Assembly: GCF_000210295.1 (NCBI RefSeq)
Contig: NC_026743.1
Coordinates: 620,001-684,000, forward strand
Direction of reading: 5' to 3'
Source of the DNA: Trypanosoma brucei gambiense DAL972
Lineage: Eukaryota > Euglenozoa > Kinetoplastea > Trypanosomatida > Trypanosomatidae
DNA: 64,000 nucleotides
The notes under the pieces were generated by a model. That model was not told the origin of the DNA. It saw only the letters and a list, made by a program, of their open reading frames with translations, and did no database searches. The number at the start of each line of letters is the position of its first letter. The stretch's first letter is position 1. The position numbers and the translations under genes were made by a program. Shown here one piece after another: positions 29,561 through 39,433 of this stretch.

Positions 29561-30445
29561 ATGTGGGACGTCGTAAGCCGCGTTGGAAAAGCGGCTTACC
29601 GCACCGCTGCGTTGACTGGTCTAGCTGCTGGTACGGAGCAACCGCCATATCCCTGTGCGCTTCCGTTAAAAACTGTGAGCAGCGATAGTGACGTTGATTC
29701 CATGAGAGAAGTGCTTAACAGCGCCTTTGATGCTTCAAAAGACATGTTGGAAAACAATGGGGAGCACCAGTGGCAACTTGTGGATTATGTGGACCCTGAG
29801 GAAGGAGGCGACTTGCATTTGTTTACTCGTCCACGAGTTGGACCTTTTAACTTCGTCAAAGCCACCCTGTCCTTCATGGGTGTTTCACCACAGAATGTGC
29901 TGGACACGATGCACAGCGACAACGCCGATGACCGCAAACGATACTCCGCAAATCTCTCCCACTTTGAAGTGTTGGCCAAACCCATGGCTGGGTGCGCCAT
30001 AGAGTTACACAAGTATTGGGCACCACCGCCCGTGGCTGGCCGCGAGTTTGTCTTCGCTGCAGAGAAGAAATATGTTGAGAGTGAGAATGTGTACTATGTG
30101 CATGGCTGTAGCATCGACTACACCCCACAGATGGAAACCTCAAAAGGCTTTGTCCGTGCAGCTTGCTTGTGGGCATGGAAACTGATGCCTGTGGGTGACA
30201 ACACCTTGGCAACTTATGTGAGTTGTATGAACCCCCGCGGGTGGACGCCACCGTTTATTTTCGGTTGGCTGAAGTCGGAGATTGGAAAAGAACTTGTTGC
30301 TTGCCGCCGTGTGTTGTATGGTGAAACCGTCAAAGTTGAACGAACCACGCTTCAAGGCATGGGCCTATCAGACGAGGTGAACAATTTGACAGACGAGGAG
30401 CGAAAAAGGATGTCAGAGGGGGAACCCCAACCCGAGACCTCTTAA
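29561..30445 (+). CDS. START-domain lipid-transfer-like protein
   Basis: The 294-residue product carries a START (StAR-related lipid transfer) fold across about residues 55-270. Features seen are LVDYVDPEEGGDLHLFTR at the second strand, SFMGVSPQNVLDTMHSDNADDRKRY, which corresponds to the PxxVxxxLxDxxxRxxWD helix, YYVHGCSID and a terminal helix with KSEIGKELVACRR. START domains bind sterols, phospholipids or ceramide in a central pocket. There is no signal peptide, PH domain or membrane segment, so it is a small soluble START protein; the ligand is unknown. The ATG at 29561 is the first after the predicted SL acceptor at 29365; an upstream in-frame GTG was discarded. Confidence 0.78.
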   Translation: MWDVVSRVGKAAYRTAALTGLAAGTEQPPYPCALPLKTVSSDSDVDSMREVLNSAFDASKDMLENNGEHQWQLVDYVDPEEGGDLHLFTRPRVGPFNFVKATLSFMGVSPQNVLDTMHSDNADDRKRYSANLSHFEVLAKPMAGCAIELHKYWAPPPVAGREFVFAAEKKYVESENVYYVHGCSIDYTPQMETSKGFVRAACLWAWKLMPVGDNTLATYVSCMNPRGWTPPFIFGWLKSEIGKELVACRRVLYGETVKVERTTLQGMGLSDEVNNLTDEERKRMSEGEPQPETS

Positions 30446-31168
30446 TTGTCCGCGTGCCCATCGTCTCCGCAGCGGCTGGATAAAGGGAGGGAAGAGAGTG
30501 GGTATAATGAAGTAAGAAAGAGATATCATTTTTTTTTTTTAATAAGGGGACGGTGAGAAACAGGAATAATCGAAAAGGATGAAAGGGGAAAATGAGGAGG
30601 CCAATGGGGAACGAAAAGGCGGACAACATGAACATGGAGGGAAACAGAGGGATGGACTACACGGACATTACCGACGGAAGGAAGGAGGTAGTAAAGGTGT
30701 TTTGGAGAATTAGGAGGGACTGGAGGGAGTGGGAAACTGACAAATCGAGGAGTGGTGAAGAATTTGAGGTACGTACTCAAGTGCCCAGCGGACGGACATT
30801 TGAAGGTCTCATGTTTTTCTTTCGATGGGCTCGGAGCGCACTTTCTTGCTCTTTTCCGGTAAGGAGCGTTTTAAAGCGGTGGCGCTTGTGGTACGTCATT
30901 GACAAGCTCGAGCGGTGGGAGAACAAATAATAATGGAAGGTGGAACGTCGATTGCAACTTATTTCTAGTGCCGGCAGTATCGCAAAATAGAGATGCACAT
31001 GCCTTCTTTTTGTGTTTCCCGCTTCCCTTCTCCTACCACCAGGTGTCCTTTCCTTTTCACTCCGGATCGCCGTGCTGGGTCCCTTTGTACCCTCTTGGAG
31101 GCAGAAGTTTCTTCACTTTCTTTCTCTTTTCAATTCATTGCTTCCTGTCTGTTTGCTTTCCTTAGAGA

Positions 31169-31552
31169 ATGGCGCGAAGGGGTTACACCTGCATTCCTCC
31201 CCACTCGACCGTGTCTCGGTTCTTTTGTTTGTTAAGATATTCATCATCAGATTCTCAAAGGCCTGGGCAACCAAAGGGCCAACAGAGTGATGTGTTGTAT
31301 ACTTTTCAGTACTCAGATGGGATACATAATGTATGTGCCAATGTATCCAGGAATGCGGAATACACTCGTGCTTGTGACAGCGTATATATTTATATATACG
31401 TATCTATTTACTTATTTTCATTTATATACCAACCTGACGTCGCTATGGTGATGGCTCTGAAGCTACGAGTGGAAGAAGAGGAGAATGGGGAGAAAGGTTG
31501 GCAATTTCACTTTTCGCACCCTTTAAAAGGGAAAGGAGAGAAAAATAAATAG
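31169..31552 (+). CDS. Candidate small gene, 127 aa, doubtful
   Basis: A 50-base pyrimidine-rich tract (about 31110-31163) ends in TAG, and an ATG follows three bases later, which is an ideal SL acceptor arrangement. The frame runs 127 codons. The protein is basic at the N-terminus, includes a Tyr/Ile stretch encoded by a degenerate TA repeat, and ends in a charged Lys/Glu segment. No family is recognised and the composition is not clearly coding. Confidence 0.25.
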   Translation: MARRGYTCIPPHSTVSRFFCLLRYSSSDSQRPGQPKGQQSDVLYTFQYSDGIHNVCANVSRNAEYTRACDSVYIYIYVSIYLFSFIYQPDVAMVMALKLRVEEEENGEKGWQFHFSHPLKGKGEKNK

Positions 31553-31796
31553 ATGAATCAATAAAGGCAAAACAGTAGGTGGTATGTGTGTGCTGAATTT
31601 TCAGGAAAAGGGAGCGACCAGTGTGAAAAGCAGAAGTTTGTTCGTTTCTTTTCATTTTTTCCCCCTCTTTTGCCCACGTTTTTACTCTTTTTTCTCCCCC
31701 TTTTTTGAACGAACATCCTTATTCTGCCTAATCGACAGTGCGACCGGACCATGTAAACGACGGAGATTATATACGTGAATATATACGCATGTATGT

Positions 31797-31797
31797 T

Positions 31798-31830
<33 letters not shown>
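31797..31830. repeat. Compound (CA)n(TA)n microsatellite
   Basis: A CA repeat running into a TA repeat in the long spacer before the deoxyhypusine synthase gene. Confidence 0.85.
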
Positions 31831-32568
31831 CACGGTAATAACAAGGGAAGGCTCTACTCACTGAATATTCTCCACACACGTTATCCTGTTTCCCGTTTCT
31901 CTCTCCTTTTCTTTTCCGCTTTTTCTCGCTTTCTGGTTTCTCTAGTTCATAAACAGGAACAAAAGGAACAAAAAAAATCGATATGCACCTGTGAGTCGGT
32001 CTTCGGCAAACCATAATGTTTTTGAGGTGTACTGCCACCGTTGTAACGGTTCTACGCAACAACAAAAGAAAGGGGATGGACCACATCATTTTGCCTGTTC
32101 CATTGCCTATTTTTGCAGGTGTTGAAGTGTCCGAGTGGGTGTGTTAGCTACCTACAGATCGTTTTTATTATCTGTTTTTTTTCTTTTTCTTTTTTGGCGG
32201 TGATATCGCATAAATCCTCATTTATTGAGTTCTTTTTTCGTATCTTTTCTCCCTTTATAATTTTTTCCCCCTCAAAGCACTACCGTTTCTTCCCTTCTGG
32301 GTCTTGCAACAGCTCGTGCTATGAGGAAGTGCGTGTTTCGTCTTCACATCACTTCGTTATTGGGCTTCTTTTCACCAACAACCAACACCACAAATCGTCA
32401 CACCTCGTCACACCGTCGCCGTTCTTGTAAATTTTTTTCTTCTGTCTAAGCCACTCAGGTTGGAGTTGTCGATTTTATCGCCAGGGAAAGCAGGATAAGT
32501 GGTAAGGGGATAAAACTAAAAAGCCTCTTATTTGCAACTCCAGACCGCGTGTGAAGTGCAGAATAAGG

Positions 32569-33954
32569 ATGGCTGAGTTGGCCAAGAGTGCGGTATTAGT
32601 GTCATCGTGTACTGATGACCTGTTGGGTGACGCAAAACAAGTTGTTGTGGGGCCAAATCAAGAGGATCTGCACTCAGCAGAAGCCGTTCTTAATCGCTAT
32701 TCAACCGTGGGGTTTCAGGCCTCAAATTTAGCCCGTGCTTTTTCTATATGTGAAATGATGCTGACACCCCAATCTCCATCCCCATCGTTGATGCCCACTG
32801 AAGGGGACCAAACATCTGAGTCACCAGTGATGGTCCAGCCGACATTATTTGTTGGGGTCACTGCCAACCTCTTCGGGACTGGTTGCCGTGAGGCAATTCG
32901 ATTTCTATGCACGGAGTGCGTTCCATTACCGAATGGAGTAGAACCCGCAACACCACTGGACGACATGGCTGGAATATCATGCGATGGGACGGGTGCACTG
33001 AAACCCTCGCCATGCGACTCGAGGGCGCTCATTCACGTTCTTGTGGTGAGCGGCGGTGCGATGGAACATGACATACGCCGTGCGTGTGAGTCGTACAAAT
33101 TATCACGAGAGGGGGCAGAGGAAGAAGGGGAGCAATTCCACCATCCGGTGGAACGTGACCGCTCCCGCGGCAAGGGGACTGACTGTCATTTTGGAAATGT
33201 TCGTTACAACAGCAGTGGGGTGGCGTCACGCAACCTTTTTTCATGCGTTATGCGCTGTCTTGTGAAGCGACTTGCGGAAGCGCAACGAAAGGAAAAGGCA
33301 AACCGCGAAGCTGCTCCAATTCCCGAAGCCTATTACGATGTATGCTCGTGGGCCATAACCCCAAGCACACTTTGGTACATGGCTGGTCTGTGGATGGCTG
33401 ATATATTTACAGAGGCCCTGCAGGAAACTGGCGAGGTTACTGACGAGAAGGTGGCCAGCGAAGAGGGACTGAAACGTGCGAAGAGTACCGTCCTCTACTG
33501 GGCTGCACGGAATGGTGTTCCAATTTTCTCACCCTCTCTTACCGACGGTGACATTATGGAGTTCATTCTCACCGCAGGGGACACTGGTGTGCCTTTACTG
33601 CAATTAGACTTGGTTGCAGATATTCACCGTCTTAACAGGCTTGCGATGCGAAGTCGACGCACGGGAATGATGATATTAGGCGGTGGCGTTGTGAAGCACC
33701 ACGTCTGCAACGCAAATCTGATGCGCAACGGGGCTGATTATGCAGTGTTTTTGAATAATGCGCAAGAGTTTGACGGCAGCGACGCCGGGGCTCGCCCTGG
33801 TGAAGCAGTTTCTTGGGGCAAGTTAAGGTTGGACTCCACCGCAGTGAAAGTGTACTCGGAGGTGACAATTGTGTTTCCGTTGATTGTTGTTCATGTATTT
33901 GTGGCGTGGGTCCGAATGATGCGGAGTAAAGGCAAGGAGAATATCCGCTCGTGA
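32569..33954 (+). CDS. DHSc: Deoxyhypusine synthase, catalytic subunit type
   Basis: DHS transfers the aminobutyl group of spermidine to a lysine of eIF5A, the first step to hypusine. The C-terminal half is nearly textbook: PSLTDGDIMEF, GMMILGGGVVKHH, NLMRNGADYAVFLNNAQEFDGSDAGARP and AVSWGKLRLD. K418 in SWGK is the expected lysine that forms the enzyme-substrate imine; the KHH histidine and the DGSDAGARP loop are also kept. T. brucei DHS is known to be a heterotetramer of this catalytic type (DHSc) and an inactive prozyme (DHSp, another chromosome); the intact lysine marks this copy as DHSc. The protein is 461 residues, about 90 longer than human DHS, with insertions at about 65-85 and 178-205. 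The ATG at 32569 is the first after the acceptor AGs. Confidence 0.95.
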   Translation: MAELAKSAVLVSSCTDDLLGDAKQVVVGPNQEDLHSAEAVLNRYSTVGFQASNLARAFSICEMMLTPQSPSPSLMPTEGDQTSESPVMVQPTLFVGVTANLFGTGCREAIRFLCTECVPLPNGVEPATPLDDMAGISCDGTGALKPSPCDSRALIHVLVVSGGAMEHDIRRACESYKLSREGAEEEGEQFHHPVERDRSRGKGTDCHFGNVRYNSSGVASRNLFSCVMRCLVKRLAEAQRKEKANREAAPIPEAYYDVCSWAITPSTLWYMAGLWMADIFTEALQETGEVTDEKVASEEGLKRAKSTVLYWAARNGVPIFSPSLTDGDIMEFILTAGDTGVPLLQLDLVADIHRLNRLAMRSRRTGMMILGGGVVKHHVCNANLMRNGADYAVFLNNAQEFDGSDAGARPGEAVSWGKLRLDSTAVKVYSEVTIVFPLIVVHVFVAWVRMMRSKGKENIRS

Positions 33955-34529
33955 TTTGTTACAACACCTGCATGAGCATGCCTATTGCCATTTGTTTGAT
34001 TTGGTGTATGCTTTGTACAGTTGCTTCAACAGGAATGAGCAGGGGTGGTGAGTCCGGTTCGAGGGCATACGAATCCATTGCCTCGTGAGTTAGTGGGTTT
34101 GTTTGCATGTGTACGTGTGTGTGAGGGACCAAACAACTTTTCCCTGATGGTCGGTCGCTCGTTCGAGGGGGGAGGGATATTTTCCGTTCCTTAATAGTTC
34201 TAAATGGGGTAGTGTGCGTTTGGCTGCAACAGGTGCTTTCATGCCTTTGGAATATTTGTCCTTAGAAGCTGTTTTCTGTTTTCTCTACTTTTCAGAGTTA
34301 AGCAAAATGGTGTGTAAGAATTTAACACCGATATAACGATTAAAAAAAAATGGTAGAAGTCTACCCGCTCTCACCTTTCCTCTTGCGTGTACAATATATA
34401 TATATATATATATATACTCCACATTATCTCTCTTTAGCACTTTCTTTCTTTCTTTTTTTTTTTGCTCTATATACCTCTTGTAACACTAATGATGAATACC
34501 GAAAATAAAGAAGGGAGTTGGCGCTGTTG
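33955..34529 (+). other. Intergenic region
   Basis: No gene. It contains a (TA)n at 34394-34416 and a strong T/C tract (34440-34465). The AG at 34509-34510 is a possible SL acceptor 20 bases before the next ATG; the TAG at 34436-34437 is another. Confidence 0.45.
34394..34416. repeat. (TA)11 microsatellite
   Basis: Perfect TA repeat about 115 bases upstream of the BCS1-like start codon. Confidence 0.9.
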
Positions 34530-36698
34530 ATGGAAGGGCGCCACGGCTTCAACTTTCACTCCCTGGGTGGTGCGGTCGATTTGCACAACATTTTCTCCGC
34601 TTTATCCGGAAGAGATGACGGCAACGTTGATTCAAATGGAGCTGCCATGTGGGATATTGCAACGAATTTGGTACTGACTCTTCTATTAACCGCTCTCTCC
34701 AAATACGTACGTCGTTTCCTCATGCAAACGTGGCCCGCCTGGGTCTCGAAACAGTTTAAACGACTTTTGGGTACGCGTGAAGAGGGCGTTGTTGCGGCTG
34801 CAGATGTTTTCCGTAGTCAGCCAGAGGAGTTTGCCTTTGACAATGAAATATTGGTGGTCGCAATGGAGAGGTACATTTCCTGGGTGCTTTTTTCGAAGGG
34901 AAAGCCAAAACTAAATAAAGGTAGTGCAACTGGTGCCAACATCCCAGCCGAAGGCGTATCGGAGCAGTCGATTCCTCTGCTTCGGCATGCACAGTACCTG
35001 TACACATCACTTAATTTGTCACCGTATAGGGGCAGGAAGGATATGTTTAACGTGCTGCGCCGGTATTATCGTGTTTTACTTGTTCCCGGTGATGGTGACG
35101 TTTTGGAGGTGGAACCTGGGCTTACCATTTGCTTTCATCAACAGTTCGTCTCTACCTCGTCGCTGAAGTCTGGCAAGCCCGTGTCACTGCGTGGTAATGC
35201 GGAAGTTTTGAGGGAGTATCCTCCTGTAAATTTTGATGCGACCCCCTTGGACCCTGGCGCTAAAAATGAGGATGTTAGCCAAAGTGGTAGTGATGATAGT
35301 CAGTTACATGACGATGGAAAAACCACACGGCAATCAGGGAATGAGCGCGATGCGTACTTGCGTACGAGGAAGGTTATTGTCCGCCGAGCCCTATTACGTT
35401 GCACGGATGCGGACAAGGGGCGTGAGCGCATCTTAAACTTTGCTCGCCGCGCATATGAGTGGTACATTTCCACTGTTGGTGACGTTGTCGAACGATATTA
35501 TTTCCACCCGAGCCGCTCAGAATTGCAGTGTGCGATAACTTCAAAGTGGTTGGACGAATCTGTGATGCCCCTCCGGTTTCCCATGCGTCGCTACATGATA
35601 CCGACCGGGAGGTGCGGTTTTGAATCTCTTTTTTTTCGTCAGAAAAGTGACCTGATTACATGTCTCACCGAGTTCAAAGAGAAGCGGGGTAGGTTTGGGG
35701 TTCCAGGGGTCGCGCAGCAGTTGCTAATTCTTCTACACGGTCCGCCTGGCACGGGGAAAACTAGTGTTATACGTGCAATTGCGGGCTACCTCAATCGTAG
35801 CATTGTTGCTGTCCCTATCGAATACTTTCAAACAAATAGCAAACTACAGGAGATTCTATCTGGCGGCACAGTGAAGCTAGAAGGGTATAGTGCACCTGTT
35901 GCAGGGAATGAATGCGATCTTGAGGTCAGGAAAACAGTGTATGTCTTTGAGGATTTTGACGTGGTCACACAGTTAATTCCTTTCAGAATGTCGCTCACCC
36001 ATCAGCGTTGCCCGCCTTCGAGTGTCTCCTCGCCCACATCATTTGATGGTGTTGAGGTGGGTTGTGGAACCCCGACTTCCGCCTTTGAAGCGAGTAACGA
36101 TGACCTTTCTACCGAAATTCCTCAAACCCTGCATGAAGACACACTCTTACCTGATGAGGGACCTAACAGTCCTCCAAATGTAGATGCAGACGCTTCCGTA
36201 AAAGGACGTACAAGTGAGGCTGAGAGCAAAAGAGAGAGCATCAATGATAACTTGCTTGAGGGCGCATGTGATGAGAGCGACGCAATTTCTGAAGTATCAG
36301 TCAGTGAGATGCGTCGTTTCCAACGGAGACTTGCTCGCGACTTTCTTTCTCCAGAAGGGCTCCTGCGCACGCTTAACCCATGTTTCGCACAGCCTGGCCG
36401 CGTGATTGTGTTCACAACAAACCATGTGGAGTTACTACCGGCGGAGCTGTTCAGGCCTGGTGTGCTGACAATGGACATTCATATGTCAAACTGGGAGGCG
36501 AAAACAGCCTTTGAGTTTATTGCGCATCACTTCAGAAACTCACTTACTACAGAACTTCAGCAACGATTTGAAACTTTCTTCCTGCGGTGTGAAAAGGAGG
36601 GACGGCAAGTTTTTATGAATCCCTCTTCACTCGAGCATTTATTGTTGACGTGTGACAGCGCCGAAGATTTACTACTGGAGTTGGAGCGTCAATATTAA
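34530..36698 (+). CDS. BCS1-like AAA ATPase with acidic insertion
   Basis: BCS1 is a mitochondrial inner-membrane AAA protein that inserts the folded Rieske protein into complex III. Here one hydrophobic segment (about 41-57) lies near the N-terminus, followed by a positively charged stretch, as in BCS1. A Walker A motif GPPGTGKT is at 404-411 (K410), and a Walker B VYVFEDFD at about 470-477. The sensor-1 region RVIVFTTNHVELLPAEL and the arginine-containing FRPGVLTMDIHM (canonical LRPGRxD) follow at about 620-655. Between Walker B and sensor 1 is an acidic, Ser-rich insertion of roughly 110 residues (about 490-600) not found in yeast or human BCS1. Overall 722 residues, against about 420-460 for BCS1, so a specialised paralogue is possible. 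The arginine that follows RPG in BCS1 is a Val here. Confidence 0.82.
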   Translation: MEGRHGFNFHSLGGAVDLHNIFSALSGRDDGNVDSNGAAMWDIATNLVLTLLLTALSKYVRRFLMQTWPAWVSKQFKRLLGTREEGVVAAADVFRSQPEEFAFDNEILVVAMERYISWVLFSKGKPKLNKGSATGANIPAEGVSEQSIPLLRHAQYLYTSLNLSPYRGRKDMFNVLRRYYRVLLVPGDGDVLEVEPGLTICFHQQFVSTSSLKSGKPVSLRGNAEVLREYPPVNFDATPLDPGAKNEDVSQSGSDDSQLHDDGKTTRQSGNERDAYLRTRKVIVRRALLRCTDADKGRERILNFARRAYEWYISTVGDVVERYYFHPSRSELQCAITSKWLDESVMPLRFPMRRYMIPTGRCGFESLFFRQKSDLITCLTEFKEKRGRFGVPGVAQQLLILLHGPPGTGKTSVIRAIAGYLNRSIVAVPIEYFQTNSKLQEILSGGTVKLEGYSAPVAGNECDLEVRKTVYVFEDFDVVTQLIPFRMSLTHQRCPPSSVSSPTSFDGVEVGCGTPTSAFEASNDDLSTEIPQTLHEDTLLPDEGPNSPPNVDADASVKGRTSEAESKRESINDNLLEGACDESDAISEVSVSEMRRFQRRLARDFLSPEGLLRTLNPCFAQPGRVIVFTTNHVELLPAELFRPGVLTMDIHMSNWEAKTAFEFIAHHFRNSLTTELQQRFETFFLRCEKEGRQVFMNPSSLEHLLLTCDSAEDLLLELERQY

Positions 36699-37067
36699 TT
36701 TTCACATTCTTTTACAACTCAACTGCCCCTTTCCTAACACACGCTTTCTATTCAAACACCGAATATTTGTTTTGTGATTACTCTCTTCATTTCCTTCTTA
36801 TTTTTACTTTCCTGTGGGTGTGTTCCTTTTAACAACTTTTTGTTACTTTGTCCGTGTGTGCGGTTTGGTTTGTCCTCATTGGAGGTTGTAAACAAGCAAG
36901 TGGTGACGAAAGCGAAAGGAAAAAAAGGAAAGAGAAGGTAAAATTAAAAAAGAGTGTGTAGTGAGGATTAGGAGAACACGAGCATTTACTGCAACGTGTT
37001 TTTTTTTAAGTAATACCATTATTAAAGAACAAACAGGTAACACGTTCCCTGTAATACAAAGTTAGCC
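36699..37067 (+). other. Intergenic region
   Basis: No gene. A T9 tract ends in AAG at 37008-37010; no ATG lies between it and the eIF5 start, so this is the likely SL acceptor. Confidence 0.55.
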
Positions 37068-38216
37068 ATGACGTCTTCAATGATCCCTGTGGATCCCGAC
37101 AAGCGGGACGACATATACTACCGTTACAAAATGCCTGCCATTCAAACAAAGGTAGAAGGCAGTGGTAACGGTATCAAGACTGTCTTTCCGAATATCCACG
37201 ACGTTTGCCTCGCCATCAACAGGCCAGAAGAAGTCCTGATGAAGTATTTCCAGTCAGAGTTTGGTGCTCAGCGCACGGTGTCTGAAAAGGACGACAAATT
37301 TCTTATTATGGGAAGTCATACAGAGGAACGCGTACAGGAAAAAGTATATGACTTTATCCGCCAGTTTGTCCTGTGCAGGAGCTGCCGTAACCCCGAAACT
37401 CAGCTCTCCGTGGAGCGCAACAAGAAGGGTGCCCCCCAGGTTAGCATGTCGTGCGGAGCGTGCGGTAAGTCGATGAAGTTGGAAGACCTTGGAGCGCGCT
37501 ACGTCACTGCTCTCGCTACTCACTTCGCCAAAAACCCACAGGCAGCACTACGGAAAGGCGCAGGTACGGCGGAGGCTCGTAAGAAGGATAAGGCCCAACA
37601 GGAGGAGGCGGCGGCTGCTGCAGCAGCAAAGTTGGCGGTTCCTGTGGAGAAACACGTGATTATGAAATCAGACCTACAGGATACACGTGAGGCGCCGCAA
37701 GAAGTGCTTGCACGCTTCATGAGACAATGTGAAGGTGACTACGAAGAGATTCTGCGTCACTCCATGGAACTTATGTCAACCTACAACTTGAAGGACAAAA
37801 TGGGGCCGCTACTCGTTCTGAATGCCATTGTAATTGCCGAAAAGGAGTTCATGGCTGGTTTACGACGCCATACGGCACTGCTGAAGCGCTTTTCAACCCT
37901 TCCAGACTCTGTACTGTACGACGCTTCGGCGGATGAGACGACAAAGACGGAGCGACAAAAGCGGAAGATGCAGCTACAGGTTGCTGCTATGGAGGAGTGC
38001 GCCCGCATATGCGTGCAGCACCTCAAGCCTGAGCAGCTTGTGGTTGCGTTATTTGTTCTTTTCATTGAAGGCGTTCTCGAGGGTGAATCGATTAAGAGCT
38101 GGCATAACGAAGGAAAACCCCCGTCAAAGGTCGACCCAGCGGTATATGCCGAGATGAGGGAAGCGGTGGAGCCACTTGTCGTGTGGTTGGATGGGAACAA
38201 GTGTGTCGTAGCGTGA
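37068..38216 (+). CDS. EIF5: Translation initiation factor eIF5
   Basis: eIF5 is the GTPase-activating protein for eIF2 in the scanning pre-initiation complex. Residues 15-60 show DIYYRYKMPAIQTKVEGSGNGIKT, matching human [22 protein letters not shown]; R19 is the equivalent of the catalytic Arg15. A C4 zinc ribbon follows (CRSC ... CGAC, about residues 105-137), then an Ala/Glu-rich linker. The C-terminal W2/MIF4G-type domain covers about 200-380, with the aromatic/acidic bundle ending in VVWLDGNKCVVA. The length of 382 is slightly less than yeast (405) or human (431), because the acidic tail is shorter. The start is the first ATG after the acceptor at 37010. Confidence 0.95.
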   Translation: MTSSMIPVDPDKRDDIYYRYKMPAIQTKVEGSGNGIKTVFPNIHDVCLAINRPEEVLMKYFQSEFGAQRTVSEKDDKFLIMGSHTEERVQEKVYDFIRQFVLCRSCRNPETQLSVERNKKGAPQVSMSCGACGKSMKLEDLGARYVTALATHFAKNPQAALRKGAGTAEARKKDKAQQEEAAAAAAAKLAVPVEKHVIMKSDLQDTREAPQEVLARFMRQCEGDYEEILRHSMELMSTYNLKDKMGPLLVLNAIVIAEKEFMAGLRRHTALLKRFSTLPDSVLYDASADETTKTERQKRKMQLQVAAMEECARICVQHLKPEQLVVALFVLFIEGVLEGESIKSWHNEGKPPSKVDPAVYAEMREAVEPLVVWLDGNKCVVA

Positions 38217-39433
38217 AGCCCCGTGGCCTCATTCCGTCCATCGTAACTTCAAATTTTCCCCACTCCTGTCTTTACTCTTATTTTTCCTCCATATTCCCCT
38301 TTTTGTTTACTTCAGCGTCGGCTGCTGTGTGCGGACCGCCTTATTTCCCTCACCTTTTTTTTTTTGCACCACATTAATTTTTCACTTTGGTCCCTTCCAT
38401 CGTCGTGGCATATCGGGTATATCGCGCGCTGCGGTGATGCACTCAGAGGCGTGAAATGAAGCGCAACATACTCCTTCCTTGCCGTGGTGAATCGAAACGG
38501 TTTTTTGTACTTGCCTCACAGTTGTTACCATGTAGTTTACATCTGCAACTGTGTGAATCAATTCGCATCACAAAGGCTGTTTGGGGTAGGGCAGAAGAAA
38601 GCTAAATGACTTGTTGGTATTCTAACCTCGTTGTAGTCGTTAAATAAATCGCAACGAAAGGTAAACATATTGTGGCTTGCGCCATTCCGTTCCGCTTCAT
38701 TTTATTCCCCTTTTGAATGTTTTCTTCGGCGCTTCTCTCATGTATACGAAATGGGGAAAAAATGAAGAACCGAACGAGTGCACTGCAATAATAATAAGGT
38801 AAAAGCAGTTACAGTAGTGAAAATTGGGAAGAAGTGGAGGGCAGGGACACGTGGTTTCTTTTTTTTCCATACTGTTCTGTGTACTAGTGGACGGTGAAGC
38901 GTTTTAAGTGTTGTTTGCGGAGACGGGAAACGAAAAACCAAGAAATGGAGGATGAGGGAAATTTGTTGGGTGTCGATGTGGGAAAAGAGAGGAAGGGAAG
39001 GCTGTACACTTTCATTGGGTATCTGCCCTTACATCGAATGAAGCGGGCAGGGAAGCGAGGGGGGACTATAATGGAGTGAAGGCATTTAATAGAGTAGGAC
39101 ATAGTCGGGTGAAAGAAGGTGATGACGGGGAAGTAAAATAAACCCCGTACAGCGCAGGTGTGGGAATTCTTGTCCAGTCTGCTTATTTTTCCTCCTTTAT
39201 TTCTCCCCCTTGTGTGGGGTATAGTTACACAACCCTTCCTCTTTTTGTCTTCTTATGCCTGCACGTCGGCACAACCATTGTTGAGTATTGTCTCGTTGCT
39301 GTACTCCTCTATGGCTTACTTGCCTGTGATATCAAGTACCTTCATAGCGGTTGTCTCCCCTCTGTCGAAGGAAGGAGAAAAAAGAGGGGTAACATTACAC
39401 ATTACCGGGAATATTCACACCGTTTCTTAACCG
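38217..39433 (+). other. 1.2 kb intergenic region
   Basis: No gene supported. It is T-rich at both ends and purine-rich around 38940-39140. Several pyrimidine tracts precede RPC1; after the AG at 39369-39370 the first ATG is 39434. Confidence 0.5.

Larger units (their letters stand above)
30446..32568 (+). other. 2.1 kb intergenic region, longest in the window
   Basis: No strong gene. The first 350 bases are purine-rich. A pyrimidine tract with TAG ends at 31165, directly followed by an ATG and a 127-codon frame (listed separately). A CA/TA repeat lies at 31797-31830. Near the end, AGs at 32449-32450, 32457-32458 and 32542-32543 are possible acceptors for the next gene; no ATG lies between them and 32569. 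Confidence 0.5.

Noticed and set aside
31169..31552. Antisense and overlapping frames around the TA repeat in the long spacer
   Set aside because: They read the microsatellite as Ile-Tyr repeats and lack start context; only the 31169 frame was kept as a weak candidate.
32569..33954. Assignment as the inactive DHS prozyme
   Set aside because: The imine-forming lysine in SWGK (K418) and the KHH and DGSDAGARP motifs are intact.
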